64,000 bases of DNA. It comes from Manihot esculenta. Its lineage: Eukaryota > Streptophyta > Magnoliopsida > Malpighiales > Euphorbiaceae. The position numbers and the translations under genes are program-made. Below, in pieces: positions 1 through 11,187 of the stretch. Below the pieces are notes generated by a model. It saw only the letters and a program-made list of their open reading frames with translations. It had not been told where the DNA came from and did no database searches. The stretch's first letter is position 1. The number at the start of each line of letters is the position of its first letter. The stretch covers positions 5,948,701 to 6,012,700 of the forward strand of contig NC_035177.2 in the NCBI RefSeq assembly GCF_001659605.2, given 5' to 3'.

Positions 1-816
1 CTGGCTGGAATGCTTAACCCACTGCCGATTCTAGAGTGGAAATGGGAGAATATAGCTATGGATTTCGTGGTGGGGTTACCGGCAACGTCCAACAGATTAG
101 ACTCCATATGGGTGATTGTGGACAGACTGACCAAATCTACTCACTTCATCCCTGTCAGGAGTGGCTACTCTATGGATAAATTGGCGCAGGTGTTTGTTGA
201 TGAAGTGGTCAGGCTGCATGGGGCTCCTGTTCCAATAGTGTCTGATAGAGGACCCCAGTTCACCTCCAGGTTTTGGTAGAGTCTGCAGAATGCTATGGGT
301 ACCAGGTTAGATTTTAGCACTGCCTTCCACCCACAGACTGACGGACAGTCAGAGAGGACCATCCAAACAATTGAAGATATGCTCAGAATGTGTGTGCTAG
401 ATTTTGGCGGTTCTTGGAGGCAGCATCTACCTTTGGTGGAGTTTGCCTACAATAACAGCTGTCATGCTAGCATCGGGATGGCTCCTTATGAAGCTTTGTA
501 TGGAAGGAAGTGCAGGTCACCTGTCTGCTGGGAAGAAGTGGGAGAAAGGGCCTTGGCAGGGCCTGAGCTAGTAGAGATCACCAGCAGAGTAGTGCCCATT
601 ATTAGAGAAAGAATCAGAACTGCTACGAGCAGGCAAAAGAGCTATGCAGATGTCCGCAGGAAGCATGTAGAGTTTTAGGAGGGAGATATGGTGTTGCTCA
701 AGGTGTCTCCTATGAAAGGGGTGATTCGCTTTGGGAAGAAAGGTAAGCTAGCTCCACGGTACATCGGACCCTTTGAAATCTTGCAAAAGATTGGAAATGT
801 ATCGTACAAGCTGGAC
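1..816 (+). pseudogene. Ty3/gypsy integrase fragment (family A, left copy), broken
   Basis: This is the integrase part of a family A gag-pol gene; the upstream gag, protease, reverse transcriptase and RNase H lie outside the window. Integrase would join the cDNA copy to host DNA in the nucleus. The catalytic triad is readable: Asp at 61-63 in M-D-F-V-V-G-L-P, Asp at 244-246 in S-D-R-G-P-Q-F, and Glu at 352-354 in S-E-R-T-I-Q. The frame matches the intact copy at 22981-23790 closely. Two in-frame TAG stops break it: one at 277-279, where the intact copy has Arg, and one at 676-678, where it has Gln. An antisense solo LTR then interrupts the gene after codon Leu-Asp, and the frame resumes at 3109. 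No working integrase can come from this copy. Confidence 0.93.
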
Positions 817-3103
817 TGTAACGACCCGGAAATCGGACCGCTACCGGCGCTAGGATCCAGATCGGCTTAAGGCCGCCGGGACCCGTAGCAAGCTTGACAT
901 GTAACCTGTAAACCTATTTAATCCCATACATGATCAACAACATACATAAAAATTAAAACTTTTCTTTCATACATTCTATCATACACCAAACTCAACCTGT
1001 GCATGCACTGAACATAGTCATAATCATAAACTTGACCCCTCTGTGGGATCTCATCAATGCCCCCAAAAGGGTGGCATAACATGCGTTGAGTTGGTTTACA
1101 TCTACATCATCAAACATCTAAGATCATGTATTAAAAGGGATAACAACATCCATAGGGTCAAGCACAACTTCTAATCCTCAATATCATTATACATAACATG
1201 ACTATTCAAACTTTACATCATCTTACAATTTGTCATGTCCACTTTCTATCTATTACAAACACATGACTTTACTCTTCTTGACTTCTCTGTCTAGCCCGTA
1301 CCTGTAATCCTGGGGGATTAGGGAAAAGGGGTGAGCTACTAGAGCCCAGTGAGCAGAATAATAGAAAACAACATTTAAAATCTCATGCCATCATGTAATG
1401 CAACACATCACAACAAATCACATCTCGGATGGTATTGTCACCAATAGTCCTCTACATTCCAAAGTGTCGGGACGTAGAATGGGTACAACCGGTCTTTCTC
1501 TTGACATAACTTATCATAACATTCCAATGTGCCAGAGACGTAGAATGGGTACAACCTGGACTTTCTCTTACATAGTGCCAGGGACGTAGAATGGGTACAA
1601 CCTGGACTTCCATACCATATCATGCCGTGACATCATCATACCATATGAGGACTAAAGGATCATCCAATAACCAATCCACATCAACATCATAAATGCAATG
1701 CAACATATTCGTGAATTCTAATGCCAACAACCTAATTCATCACATGGCATTCATGATGCATGAACATGCTAAAAAAAACTTTATAATTTATTTGCTTAAA
1801 ATCGTAAAGGTTTATTCTACTCACCTCTGGCTGAAGCTCTACTGACTCAGAAGCAGCTGAACTCACTGCTGGGGTCCTCGGTTCCTCGGGTCCGAACCTA
1901 CACAGATGGACTCAAATGAGGGACCAAACAACTAGAACATAACTCTAAAAAACATCCCCCAAAAATCCCCCTAAACACCTCAAAACAATCATGCAAAAAC
2001 ATGCAAAGGAAGGCTGAACAGAGCAGGTTCGGCGGCACCTTCGGCTGCCGAAAGTCCCTTCAGAGCCGAAATCCAGGCAGGTTCGGCGGCACCTTCGGCG
2101 GCCGAAAGTCCCAGACAGAGACGAAAGTCTCTTTTCGGGGGCAGGCTTCGGCAGCCAAAAGGCTTGCCTCCCCAGCCATGTTCGGCGGCCGAAAGTCCTT
2201 CGGCTGCCGAACCTGGTTTCTGCCAAAGGGCAGAAACTTGGCTCCTCTATGCACATTTGCCTCCAAAACTTCCAATCATGCATAAACCTATTCTACAACA
2301 CACATACAGAAGCATACAAGCTCCTAGGGGCTTCAAACTATCTTAGACCCCATCTACAACACATCAAACAACACAAATCCAACATACATTGCCCATAAAC
2401 CAACATAAACCCAAAAACTCATAAAACCCTACATATGCATTTCTACTTCAATAATCAACTTAAAACTTGTTAGAAACATGTAGTGAGCTCAAGATCGGCC
2501 CTTACCTCTTGTAGATCGAGAGGAAAATGACCTTAGCTCGGAGATGGGAGAGATTTGAGTTCTTGAACCTCAAAGCTCCAAAACTTGCTTTAAACTCAAA
2601 AATCTTCAAAACAAGATGAAAACTCATAAGAAAAACATGAAATCTCGAAGGGAGAAGCTCAAAACAGAGGAGGGGCGGTGGAGAACTCACCTTGGCCGAA
2701 AACGGGAAGAAAAGCTTTCCCCGTTTCGGCCATGGGGTCCTTTTATAGGGCTGTCCTTACCACCTTTCGGCGGCCTAACGTGCCCCCACAGAGCATGCAA
2801 GTTCGGCGGCCGAACATGAGGTTCGGCGGCCGAACCTTGGCTGATTTAAACAAGGCTTTCGGAGGCCTAAAGCGCTCCCAAAACCTCCCCACGTTCAGCG
2901 GCCGAACATGACTTTCGGCGGCCGAACCTGGCAAAGTCTCCAAGGCCCTCTCCACTCAAAACTTGGATTTATTTTCATTAAAAACCATAAAATACTTCAA
3001 AACATTTTAAGAAAACATGGTTTTACCCTTCTAAAGGTCTCCGACATCCAAGATTCCACCGGACGGTAGGAATTCTGATACCGGAGTCTAGCCGGGTATT
3101 ACA
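817..3103 (-). mobile_element. Solo LTR of family A, antisense, inside the integrase fragment
   Basis: On the plus strand it begins TGTAACGACCCGG and ends GCCGGGTATTACA, the reverse complement of the family A LTR. The 5-bp target duplication TGGAC is at 812-816 and 3104-3108. It is 2287 bp long and has no internal region, so it is the product of recombination between two LTRs. Read on the minus strand it has a TATA box near 2735-2745, TTCGGCCGCCGAA-type palindromes at about 2760-2935 and 2020-2215, the donor-like AG|GTAAG near 2507, and three copies of a unit holding GACGTAGAATGGGTACAACC near 1469-1605. The arginine/proline-rich reading frames in it are by-products of the palindromes. Confidence 0.95.
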
Positions 3104-3108
3104 TGGAC

Positions 3109-3387
3109 CTACCTGCTTCAATGGAGAGAATCCATTCGGTTTTCCATGTTTCCATGTTACAGAAGTTCGTGTCAGATCCGGGCAAGGTTCTTAGTGAGCC
3201 TGATGTGGAGATCCTAGGAGATCTCACCTATGTTGAGCAGCCAGTACGGATTCTGGACACGCAGATTAGAAAGTTGAGGAACAAGGAAATCCCGATGGTG
3301 AAAGTCCTTTGGAATCACTATAATGTAGAAGAATGTACTTAGGAGACACGGGAGTCCATGCTCCAGCGATACCCTTATCTCTTTTAA
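3109..3387 (+). pseudogene. Integrase C-terminus of the left family A copy, resumed after the solo LTR
   Basis: This continues the frame broken at 816. It encodes the C-terminal part that follows the integrase core, with [16 protein letters not shown] and the chromodomain-like tail V-E-Q-P-V-R-I-L-D ... V-L-W-N-H. A TAG at 3340-3342 replaces the Trp of the E-E-C-T-W-E motif seen in the intact copy. The native stop TAA is at 3385-3387. A chromodomain-like tail is typical of Tekay/Del chromoviruses and is thought to steer insertion towards certain chromatin. Confidence 0.9.
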
Positions 3388-3455
3388 GGTGAGAGTTGTT
3401 GTTTTATGTGTTTTTATGTGTTTATATGTGTTATGCTATGTTATACTTGTTTGGT

Positions 3456-3492
3456 GAACATTCGGGGACGAATGTTCTTAAGGGGAGGAGAA
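3456..3492 (+). other. Hairpin and polypurine tract before the 3' LTR (left A copy)
   Basis: Arms GAACATTCG (3456-3464) and CGAATGTTC (3469-3477) flank a 4-nt loop. The purine run AAGGGGAGGAGAA follows and ends directly at the LTR. In LTR retrotransposons this tract primes plus-strand DNA synthesis. The same pair of elements is found at the intact copy. Confidence 0.85.
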
Positions 3493-5662
3493 TGTAATAC
3501 CCGGCTAGACCCCGGCATCGGAATTCCTGCTTTTCGGCGGAATCTCGAATGTCGAAACCCTTTAGAAGGGTAAAATCATGTTTTTCTAAAATGTTTTCAT
3601 GTGTTTTAAGGTTTTAAGTAAGAAAGAAATTGAGTTTTGAAAGAAAAGACCAAGGTTGGAAAAGCCAGGTTCGGCCGCCGAATCCCATGTTCGGCCGCCG
3701 AACCCCATGTTCGGCCCCCGATCGTTGGTGACTTGCGGGAGCTCTTTTGGCCTCCGAAGGTGGTCTGGCCAGCCACCTATAAAAGGCCCCTTGTCCGAAA
3801 ATGGACGAGTTTTCTCTCTCTATTTTCAGGCAAAGGTGAGATTTCGCCTTCCTTTGCTTGATTTTGAGTTTTTCCCTCAATCTCTTCAAGTTTTAACAAG
3901 TTTTAACTTGGTTTTGAAGATTTTGAGCTAAAGATCAAGGTTTTGAAGCTTGGAGACCCCCGGAGCTCGATTTCTCCAAAATCTCCAAGTTCGGATCACC
4001 CTCCTCTCGATCTTCAAGAGGTAAGTGCAAATCCTATCTTCTCTTATGTTTTTAAGTAAGTTTTAAGAAGGGTTAAGGGGTTTTGATGCATGCTTTAGAG
4101 TAGATGTAAATGTTAGGGTTTATGTTAGTTTTATGCTCAAATGTATGCTATGTTGATGTTTGTTGGAGTTTAGGCTAGTTTTATGCCCCTATATGCTTGA
4201 GAATGTGTTTATGCATGTTTTTGCATGAGTTGGTTTGAGTTGAGAGGTTTGGGGTGGCTGGATGTGCTTGTGAGGCTTGGGTTCTGCCCTTTGGAAGAGC
4301 CCAGGTTCGGCCGCCGAAGCCAGTTTCGGCCCCCAAACCTGCCTGGAGGCAGCTTTAGGCCGCCTAAACTTGCCCTCGAAAGTTTGGACTTTCGGCTCTG
4401 GAGGGGAGTTTCGGCCGTCGAACCTGCCCCCGAAAGTGCCTGAGTTTCGACTCTGGACAAACTTTCGGCCGCCGAACCCTGCCCCCAAAAGTGCATGACT
4501 TTCGGCTCTGGAGGGACTTTCGGCTCTGGAGGGACTTTCGGCTCCGAACCTGCCGCCGAAAGTGCCCTGTTCAGCCTTCCTTTGCATGTTTTCCATGAAT
4601 GTTTTATGATGTTTTAGGGGGTTTTTGGGGAGATGTTTAGAGTCATGTTAGTATATGTTTGGTCCCTCATTTGAGTCTACCTGTGTAGGTTCGGACCCCA
4701 GAAACCGAGGACCCCAGCAGTGAGATAGCTGCTTCAGAGTCAGTCCAGTATCTACCAGAGGTGAGTAGAACATAACTTCTTTTATTTTCAAAGCAATGAG
4801 ATCCTTTTTAGCACGATCCATGCATCACGAATGCCATGATATGTATTAGGTTGTTTTGCATTAGAATTCACGAATATGATGCATTGCATTAATTATTGTT
4901 GATGTGGATGGATTTTGGATGAACCATTAGCCCTCAGTATGATAAGGAAGTTCAGGGTTGCCCATGCCACGCGTCCTGGCATAGTGTAAGAAAGTCCAGG
5001 GCTGCCCATGCCACGCGTCCTGGCAATTTGTTATGATAATGAGGAAATAGGGGGTTATTGGTGACAAATCCATCCGTGATGTGAATTGTTTGTGATGTGA
5101 TGCATTTCATGATGGCATATCTATATAAATTGTTTTATATGTTCTACTCACTGGGCTCTAGTAGTTCACCCTTTCCCTTAACCCCCAGGTTTGTAGGTTC
5201 GGGGTAGACTAGGAAGTCAGCAAGAGTAAAAGTGTTATGTATGTAATAGTTTAGTTGTGGACATGAAAGACAATGAAATGTATGTATTGTCAGATATTGT
5301 ATAGTTTTGTATTGAGGATTAATATTGTGCTTGACCCTAGAGTGTTTGGTTAATCCCTTTTGATAAATGATCTTTATGTAATGTTTTATTAATGTGTTGT
5401 TAACCAAGCTTGATGTATGTAATGTTGACCCAACTAGAGCATTTGATGAGGGCTCTAGTGTGGGATTTTGATGTATTCAGTTTCAGTGCATGCACCGGTC
5501 GAGCTTGGTAAATGGAAAATTTAAAGTTTTTACGTAAATGTATAATCATGTATGGGATTTATTAGGTATGACAGGTTGTATGTTAGGCTTGCTACGGGTC
5601 CTGGCGATCTTAAGTCGATCTGGATCCTAGCGCTGGTAGCGGTCCGATTTCGGGTCGTTACA
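3493..5662 (+). mobile_element. 3' LTR of the left family A element
   Basis: It starts TGTAATACCCGG straight after the polypurine tract and ends CGGGTCGTTACA; length 2170 bp. A TATA box (CTATAAAAGG) lies near 3777-3787, with TTCGGCCGCCGAA-type palindromes just upstream (3670-3720) and again at 4305-4560. The donor-like AG|GTAAG is near 4020. A short tandem repeat containing CATGCCACGCGTCCTGGCA occurs twice at about 4948-5030. The right edge abuts a truncated C-family LTR, so this element inserted there; the other edge is outside the window. Confidence 0.93.
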
Positions 5663-6137
5663 AGGGCGACAAGAAGGGGGGGCAGCGGCTGAATATGGAG
5701 AGAAGAAGAGGAAGAGAGAATATGATGCCTAGGTTAATTCTTTGGCAACCTTTATATAGCCTTTTCCCCTACAAAAAGATAAATATTCATAATTTAAAAT
5801 AAACTCTACTATTCCTATCTTATCCCTATCCTAATCTGATTGTGTTTGCTCCAATTTGAAGTTGATATTATCCTTGTACAGTTGGAAAGATCGGGCTAAG
5901 GTGACATTTTTTAAAATCTAGAGCTACCCATTGTGTTGGGCTACAGGCTTGCCCAAGGCTGTAACCCACCCAGTTTGAAAATCTTCCAATTCAGCCTCTT
6001 TTTGTTTCTTTTCTTAACTTCCGCTCAAAAATCAATCCAAAATTAAATTCCAAGTAAAAAATTAATTATTTATATCGAAATCATAGCAAAATCATGGAAT
6101 TTAATAAGGAAAAAGTGGTGAGTTTTGCAACTCATCA
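5663..6137 (-). mobile_element. C-family LTR fragment, antisense, truncated by the A insertion
   Basis: Its reverse complement starts TGATGAGTTGCAAAACTCAC and matches the first ~430 bp of the forward LTR at 56165, including the TATA region (TTTATATAG on the plus strand near 5750, the complement of CTATATAAA). It stops at 5662 where the A element begins. At its other end the copia zinc-knuckle sequence starts at once, so this LTR had inserted into copia gag. Confidence 0.82.
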
Positions 6138-9100
6138 AAGGGACACTTTAAGAAGAATTGCCTTAAACCTGAGAAGAAGAAAGGCCAAAAGAACAAGTCT
6201 GATGATGATGATGCTTCTGTATATTCAGTAGATGAAATTGGTGATGCATTAATTCTTAGTGTGGACAGTCCGATTAACTCATGGATACTTGATTCGGGTG
6301 CATCATTCCATTCTTTTTCGAGCAGACAGTTATTCTATAATTTCAAGTCTGAAAAGTATGGGAAGGTGTATCTTGATGATAATAAAGCCTTGGAGATTGC
6401 TGAAAAGGGGAATATGTGTATCCAAACCTTAGGTGGGGATAAGTGAAAGCTGCAGGATATGAAGTATATTCCTGACTTGAAGAAAAATCTTATCTCTATT
6501 GGCCAGCTGGAAAGTACGGGTTATAGAACAGTGTTCAGGGAGAGTTCTTGAAAAATTGTGAAAGGAGTTATAGTGATAGCATGGGGCACAAAATATGGAA
6601 CCTTATACACTACTGTAGGGTGTTTGAACGTGGTTGTTGCAGTTGACAGTACATCGAGCTCAAGTCTGTGGCATAACAAACTTAGACACATGAGTGAGAA
6701 GGGGATGAAAATGCTAGCTTCGAAGGGGTATCTGCAAGGGTTGCAATCTGTTGATATAGATCTATGTAAGAGTTGTGTTATGGGAAAGCAGAAACTGATC
6801 AATTTCACAAAGGCTACTAGAGAACCAAAGGAAGAACGGTTATAACTAGTACATATAGACATGTGGGGGCCATCCCCAATTTTTCTCTCTTGGTGGTTCA
6901 AGATACTATGTTACCTTCATTGATGACATTAGTAGGAAGGTACGGGTGTACTTTCTTAAACACAAATAAGATGTGTTTACCACTTTTAAGACATGGAAGG
7001 TTGAAGTTGAAAATCACATTGGGTTGAATATCAAATGCCTAAGGTCTGATAATGGAGGAGAGTATGATTCTACAAAATTCAAGAAGTTCTATGCTAATGA
7101 GGAAATCAAGTATAACAGGATAGTTCCTGGCAAAGCAAGATAGAATGGAATTATTGAAAGGATGAACAAAACATTGAATGAGCGAGTAAGAAGCATGAGG
7201 CTACATGTTGGGCTGCCAAAAATGTTTTGGGCAGATGCAGTGAGCACATAAGCATATTTGATAGATAGAGGAGCTTCAATTCCCTTGAGTTTCAACATTC
7301 CAGAAGAATTTTGATTGGGTAAAGAGGTTAATTTTACTCACCTGCGGACTTTTGGGTGTGCTGCCTATGTTCACATTGATCCAGAAAAGAGAGACAAACT
7401 TGATGCAAAGGCTTTGAAGTGTTACTTCATTGGGTATGGTTTGGATGACTTTGCATACAAATTTTGGGATGACAGGAACAGAAAGATCTTGAGACACTTT
7501 GATGTGACATTTGATGAGAATGTCCTATATAAGGACAAGTCTAGGGTACGATATGAAGATGTAGAAGAAGTGGAAGCTGAGGTTGAGTTGCAAGAAATTT
7601 CACCTAGTGATGTTGCAATAAGATCACAGGAGAATCCAGAAAACACTATTGCAGAACCAAAACAGTAGCCAGTCACACATGCACCAGTGTTGAGGAAATC
7701 TATCAGGGCTTCCAAGTCATTAGAAAGGTATTCACCTTCCTTGTATTATTTATTGTTAACTGATGGAGGGAAACCAGAATCCTTTGATGAGGCTTTGTAG
7801 GTGAAGGATTCAATCAAGTGGAAGCAAGCCATGGATAATGAGATATGGTCACTTGAGAAGAATGATACTTGGAAATTAACTGAGTTGCCTGCAGGGAAGA
7901 AAACTTTGTTGAACAAGTGGACTTATAGGATCAAGAATGAAATTGATGGTAAAGTTAGGTTCAAGGCTCAATTGGTGTTTAAAGGGTTCACAAAGAAAAT
8001 ATATTGATTACACTGAAATATTCTTTTCTGTTGTGAAGTTAATCACAATTAGAATTTTGCTGAGTATTGGTGTAGCAGAGAACTTTCACGTTGAGCAGAT
8101 GGATGTAAAAATAATATTTTTACATAGGGATCTAGAGAAAGAGATCTACATGCAACAACCATAGGGATATGAGATTCCTGGTAAGGAACACATGGTGTGC
8201 AAGCTCAAGAAGAGTTTGTATGGGTTGAAGTAGGCCCAAGACAGTAGTATAAGGAGTTTGACTCTTTCATGTGCAGAAACAGTTTTCACAGGATTAAAAA
8301 GGATTAGTGTTGTTATATGAAGAATTTTAGTGACTTTTTTGTTATTTTACTCTTTTATGTGGATAATATGTTGATTGCAGGGGCAAGTATGGAGGAAATT
8401 AATAATCTTAAGGGAAGATTGTCATTAGAGTTTGAGATGAAAGATTTGGGTGCAGCAAAGCAGATTCTAAGGATGAGGATTTCTCAGGACAAGTCTGTTG
8501 GAATTCTAAATTTATTCCAGGAGCAATACATTAAGAAGGTATTATTCAGGCTCAGAATTGATGATGCTAAGCCCAGGAGCACACCTTTGGCTAACCATCT
8601 CAAATTGTCAAAGGAGCAATCACCCAAGATAGCTATGGAGTGTAATCACATGGCAAAAGTACCTTATGCTTCTGCAGTTGGGAGTTAGATGTATGCTATG
8701 ATCTGCAGTAGACCTAATATAGTACATGCAGTAGGAGCTGTGAGCAGATATATGTCAAATCCAAAGAAATAGCATTAGAAAGCTGTGAAGTGGCTTCTGA
8801 GATACTTGAAAGGGATAGCTAGTACATCACTTTGTTATGGGAATGACAAGGTAGTATTAGAGGGTTTCTGTTGATGCTAATCTTAGTGGAGATATGGATA
8901 TAAGCAAAAGAGCATCCGGGTATGTCTACACTATAAATGGGATAGCAGTGGGCTGAATGTCTAAACTTCAGAAGTGTGTCTCTATGTCATCTACAGAGGT
9001 TGAATATGTTGCAATTGCTAAAATTGGTAAGGAGATGATATAGTTGACTGATTACTTGAAAAAGTTGAGCAATAAGCAACTTGACAAGGGATATAGTTAG

Positions 9101-9294
9101 TGAAGAACCCGGTGTATCACTTCAGAATAAAATAAATTCAATGTAGGTACCATTTCACTCGTAGTCTGGTTGAAGAAGGTGAGATGTGCTTGAAAAAAAT
9201 TGAAGGTACTAAGAATCCAGCAGACATGTTGACAAAAGGTATTGATACTGGGAAGCTGGGGCTGTGCAAGGCCTCAGTTGGTCTTCTACAATAG
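6138..9294 (+). pseudogene. Ty1/copia (Tork/Tnt1-like) gag-pol remnant
   Basis: Domains run in copia order: the end of a zinc knuckle (G-H-F-K-K-N-C from 6141), protease with D-S-G-A-S near 6292, the pre-integrase motif L-W-H-N-K-L-R-H-M-S near 6668, integrase with S-D-N-G-G-E-Y near 7045, reverse transcriptase from about 7801, and RNase H ending in N-P-A-D-M-L-T-K near 9215, with a stop at 9292-9294. The M-S-E-K-G-M-K-M-L stretch resembles Tork/Tnt1 elements. It is dead: many in-frame stops (for example 6444-6446 and 8689 onward), a frameshift near 8005, and the reverse transcriptase motif reads Y-V-D-N at 8356-8367 instead of Y-V-D-D. The N-terminal gag was cut off by the C-family LTR. Confidence 0.92.
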
Positions 9295-9380
9295 TATGGA
9301 AGATATTTGCAGCTAGGGTCTTTTTTATTGAACACATCGGCATGGAAAATAAAAATGGTTGGATTGACTAGATTAGTCTT

Positions 9381-9393
9381 TAAGTGGGAGAAT
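9381..9393 (+). other. Polypurine tract of the copia element
   Basis: TAAGTGGGAGAAT sits immediately before the LTR start TGTTAAGA. A run of this form is usual just upstream of the 3' LTR in Tork/Tnt1-type elements. Confidence 0.8.
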
Positions 9394-9682
9394 TGTTAAG
9401 ATATATGGAGCCTAATGATATATTATGTACGTACACCATATCATGAAGGCGGGGTTCGGGGGCTCAAAGCGAATTTTTTTTAGGGCTATTTTATTTTTTT
9501 GTATTATTCATGGGCATATAAATATATAATATTCTCCTAGTGTGTTTTGTTCGATAACTCATAGAAAAATAAGAAAACCCTAAGCATCATGGACATAGCC
9601 AAATTGATGAATCACGTTAAATCTGTGTGTTGATTTCTTTTCTTGCTCTTTTTTTTTTATTTTGTAACTGTTCATTCTTAAC
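9394..9682 (+). mobile_element. 3' LTR of the copia element
   Basis: The ends are inverted repeats, TGTTAAGA and TCTTAACA, giving a 289-bp LTR, a normal size for Tork-like copia. A TATA-like run (CATATAAATATATAATA) lies near 9511-9528. The sequence from 9683 is no longer recognisable as part of the element. Confidence 0.82.
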
Positions 9683-10282
9683 ATTGGATTAATAAATATT
9701 GTGAATAAATTCTTAAATGAGATGGAAAAATATTCTTGGACATTAATCCTTAGTGTGATAAAAATCAGCATGAGAAAAATTTAGAAAATTTTTTAATTTA
9801 CTTGTATATATGGGCTCGCTGTTTTTAAATTAATATTAGTACAAGATTGTTGAGTTATTTAATGATGCTAATAATTGCTTGATGGGGGTGGGAGAACATC
9901 TTGGTTATGTTCACTTATAATGGCCGAAATTATGGGGGGAATTAGTGAGTTTTGATTTTCTCTTGCTTTTGTGCCAAATATTTTCTTTTTCTTTTTCTCG
10001 GATGTGTTTTTAAGTGTTGAAATATATCTAGAATCAAATTTAGTTGTAAAGGAGGAATTCTTTTACTTAAGCCGAAGAAATGGAGAAATAAAGTTTAGTT
10101 GAGTAAACCAATTGATAAATTTACTCAAATCAGTTTAATGGACAAAGGTTGGAAATGATTCTTAACTCATATATTTAAGAAATAACCATGTGTTAATTAT
10201 GAGCGTTGTAATAAAATATTGAAATGAGAATTGGAAAAATATTTATGTCACCTTATGATTCGGCTATGGAGCCTTACCAACG
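9683..10282. other. AT-rich DNA without recognisable content
   Basis: No coding frame, LTR end or repeat that I recognise. It lies between the copia LTR and the 44-bp tandem repeat and is probably older genomic DNA. Confidence 0.5.
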
Positions 10283-10515
10283 TGGTTGAAATTGGGCATT
10301 AAATGCCCTATAGACTTGGTCTTTGGATCCTATAATGTTGGCTTAAATGCTCTATAGACTTGATCTTTGAATGCTATAATGTTTGCTTAAATGCTCTATA
10401 AATTTGGTCTTTGGATCCTATAGTATTGACTTAAATGCCCTATAGACTGTCTTTGAATCCTATAGTGTTGGCTTAAATGCCCTATAAATATGGTCTTTGG
10501 ACCCTATAGTGTTGG
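10283..10515 (+). repeat. Tandem repeat, ~44-bp unit, about five degenerate copies
   Basis: The unit reads roughly CTATAGACTTGGTCTTTGG, then ATCCTATAATGTTGG, then CTTAAATGCC. Copies differ by point changes and small indels. A further decayed copy is visible after the B composite at 34538-34600 (TTTAAACGTCTATACACTTAATC ... ATTGG), so the composite appears to have inserted inside this array. Confidence 0.8.
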
Positions 10516-10904
10516 TGACTCGCGGTTGTCGAAACCGGTCAAAAATAACCTTTCTAGTTATCAACAATTTACAACTGCAGATAGTGGTGAAAGGATCGAA
10601 TCCACAGAGAATTGAATACTTACCTATTTTTCTTATCAAGACCAAGAGAATTAACTGAAACAAAAATAAACTGAAACAAAAATAAAAATGAAAGAGAAAT
10701 AAACTGAAAGCAAATATAACTGAAAGAGAAATAAACTGAAACGAGATAAAATTGAAAGCAAAAATAACTGAAACGAGATAAAACTAAAACAAGATAAAAC
10801 TGAAAGCAAAAATAACTGAAACGAGATAAATCTGAAACCAAAAATAAACTGAAAGTAAAATGGGGGGTTTTGAAATTGATTCAATTAAACAACTACTGAA
10901 AATC
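10516..10904 (-). mobile_element. B LTR 1, antisense, 3' part only
   Basis: It begins TGACTCGCGGTTGTCGAAAC, the complement of the B LTR 3' end, and carries the low-complexity block of repeated ACTGAAACGAGATAAA-like units at 10650-10860. Compared with LTR 3 at 32611, it stops after about 390 bp where family A sequence starts. Confidence 0.85.
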
Positions 10905-11187
10905 TTTAACGACCCGAAAACCGGACCGCTACCGGCGCTAGGATCCAGATCGGCATAAGGCCGTCGGGACCCATAGCAAGCCTGACATACATTCTGTATA
11001 ACTGTTAAATCCCATACATGATCATACATATACATAAAACTTTAAACTTTTTCTTTCATTTACCAAGCTTAACCTGTGCATGCACAAACTCATAAACATA
11101 GAACCCCACACTGGAGCCCTCATCAAATGCTCCAATAGGGCAACATATCATACATTAAGCTTGGCTTACATAAATCATCATTAAAAC
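10905..11187 (-). mobile_element. Fragment of an antisense family A LTR (3' end)
   Basis: It matches the start of the antisense LTR at 817 (AACGACCCG, then ACCGCTACCGGCGCTAGGAT), with the terminal TG changed. Only 283 bp remain; a forward A LTR starts directly after it. Confidence 0.85.

Noticed and set aside
2001..2346. Arg/Pro/Ser-rich reading frames in A LTRs (also around 3656-3931, 4189-4596, 11968-12371, 14404-15007, 17246-17730, 27157-27581, 53778-54171)
   Set aside because: They come from the TTCGGCCGCCGAA palindromes read in different frames on both strands, vary between copies and have no start context or family match.
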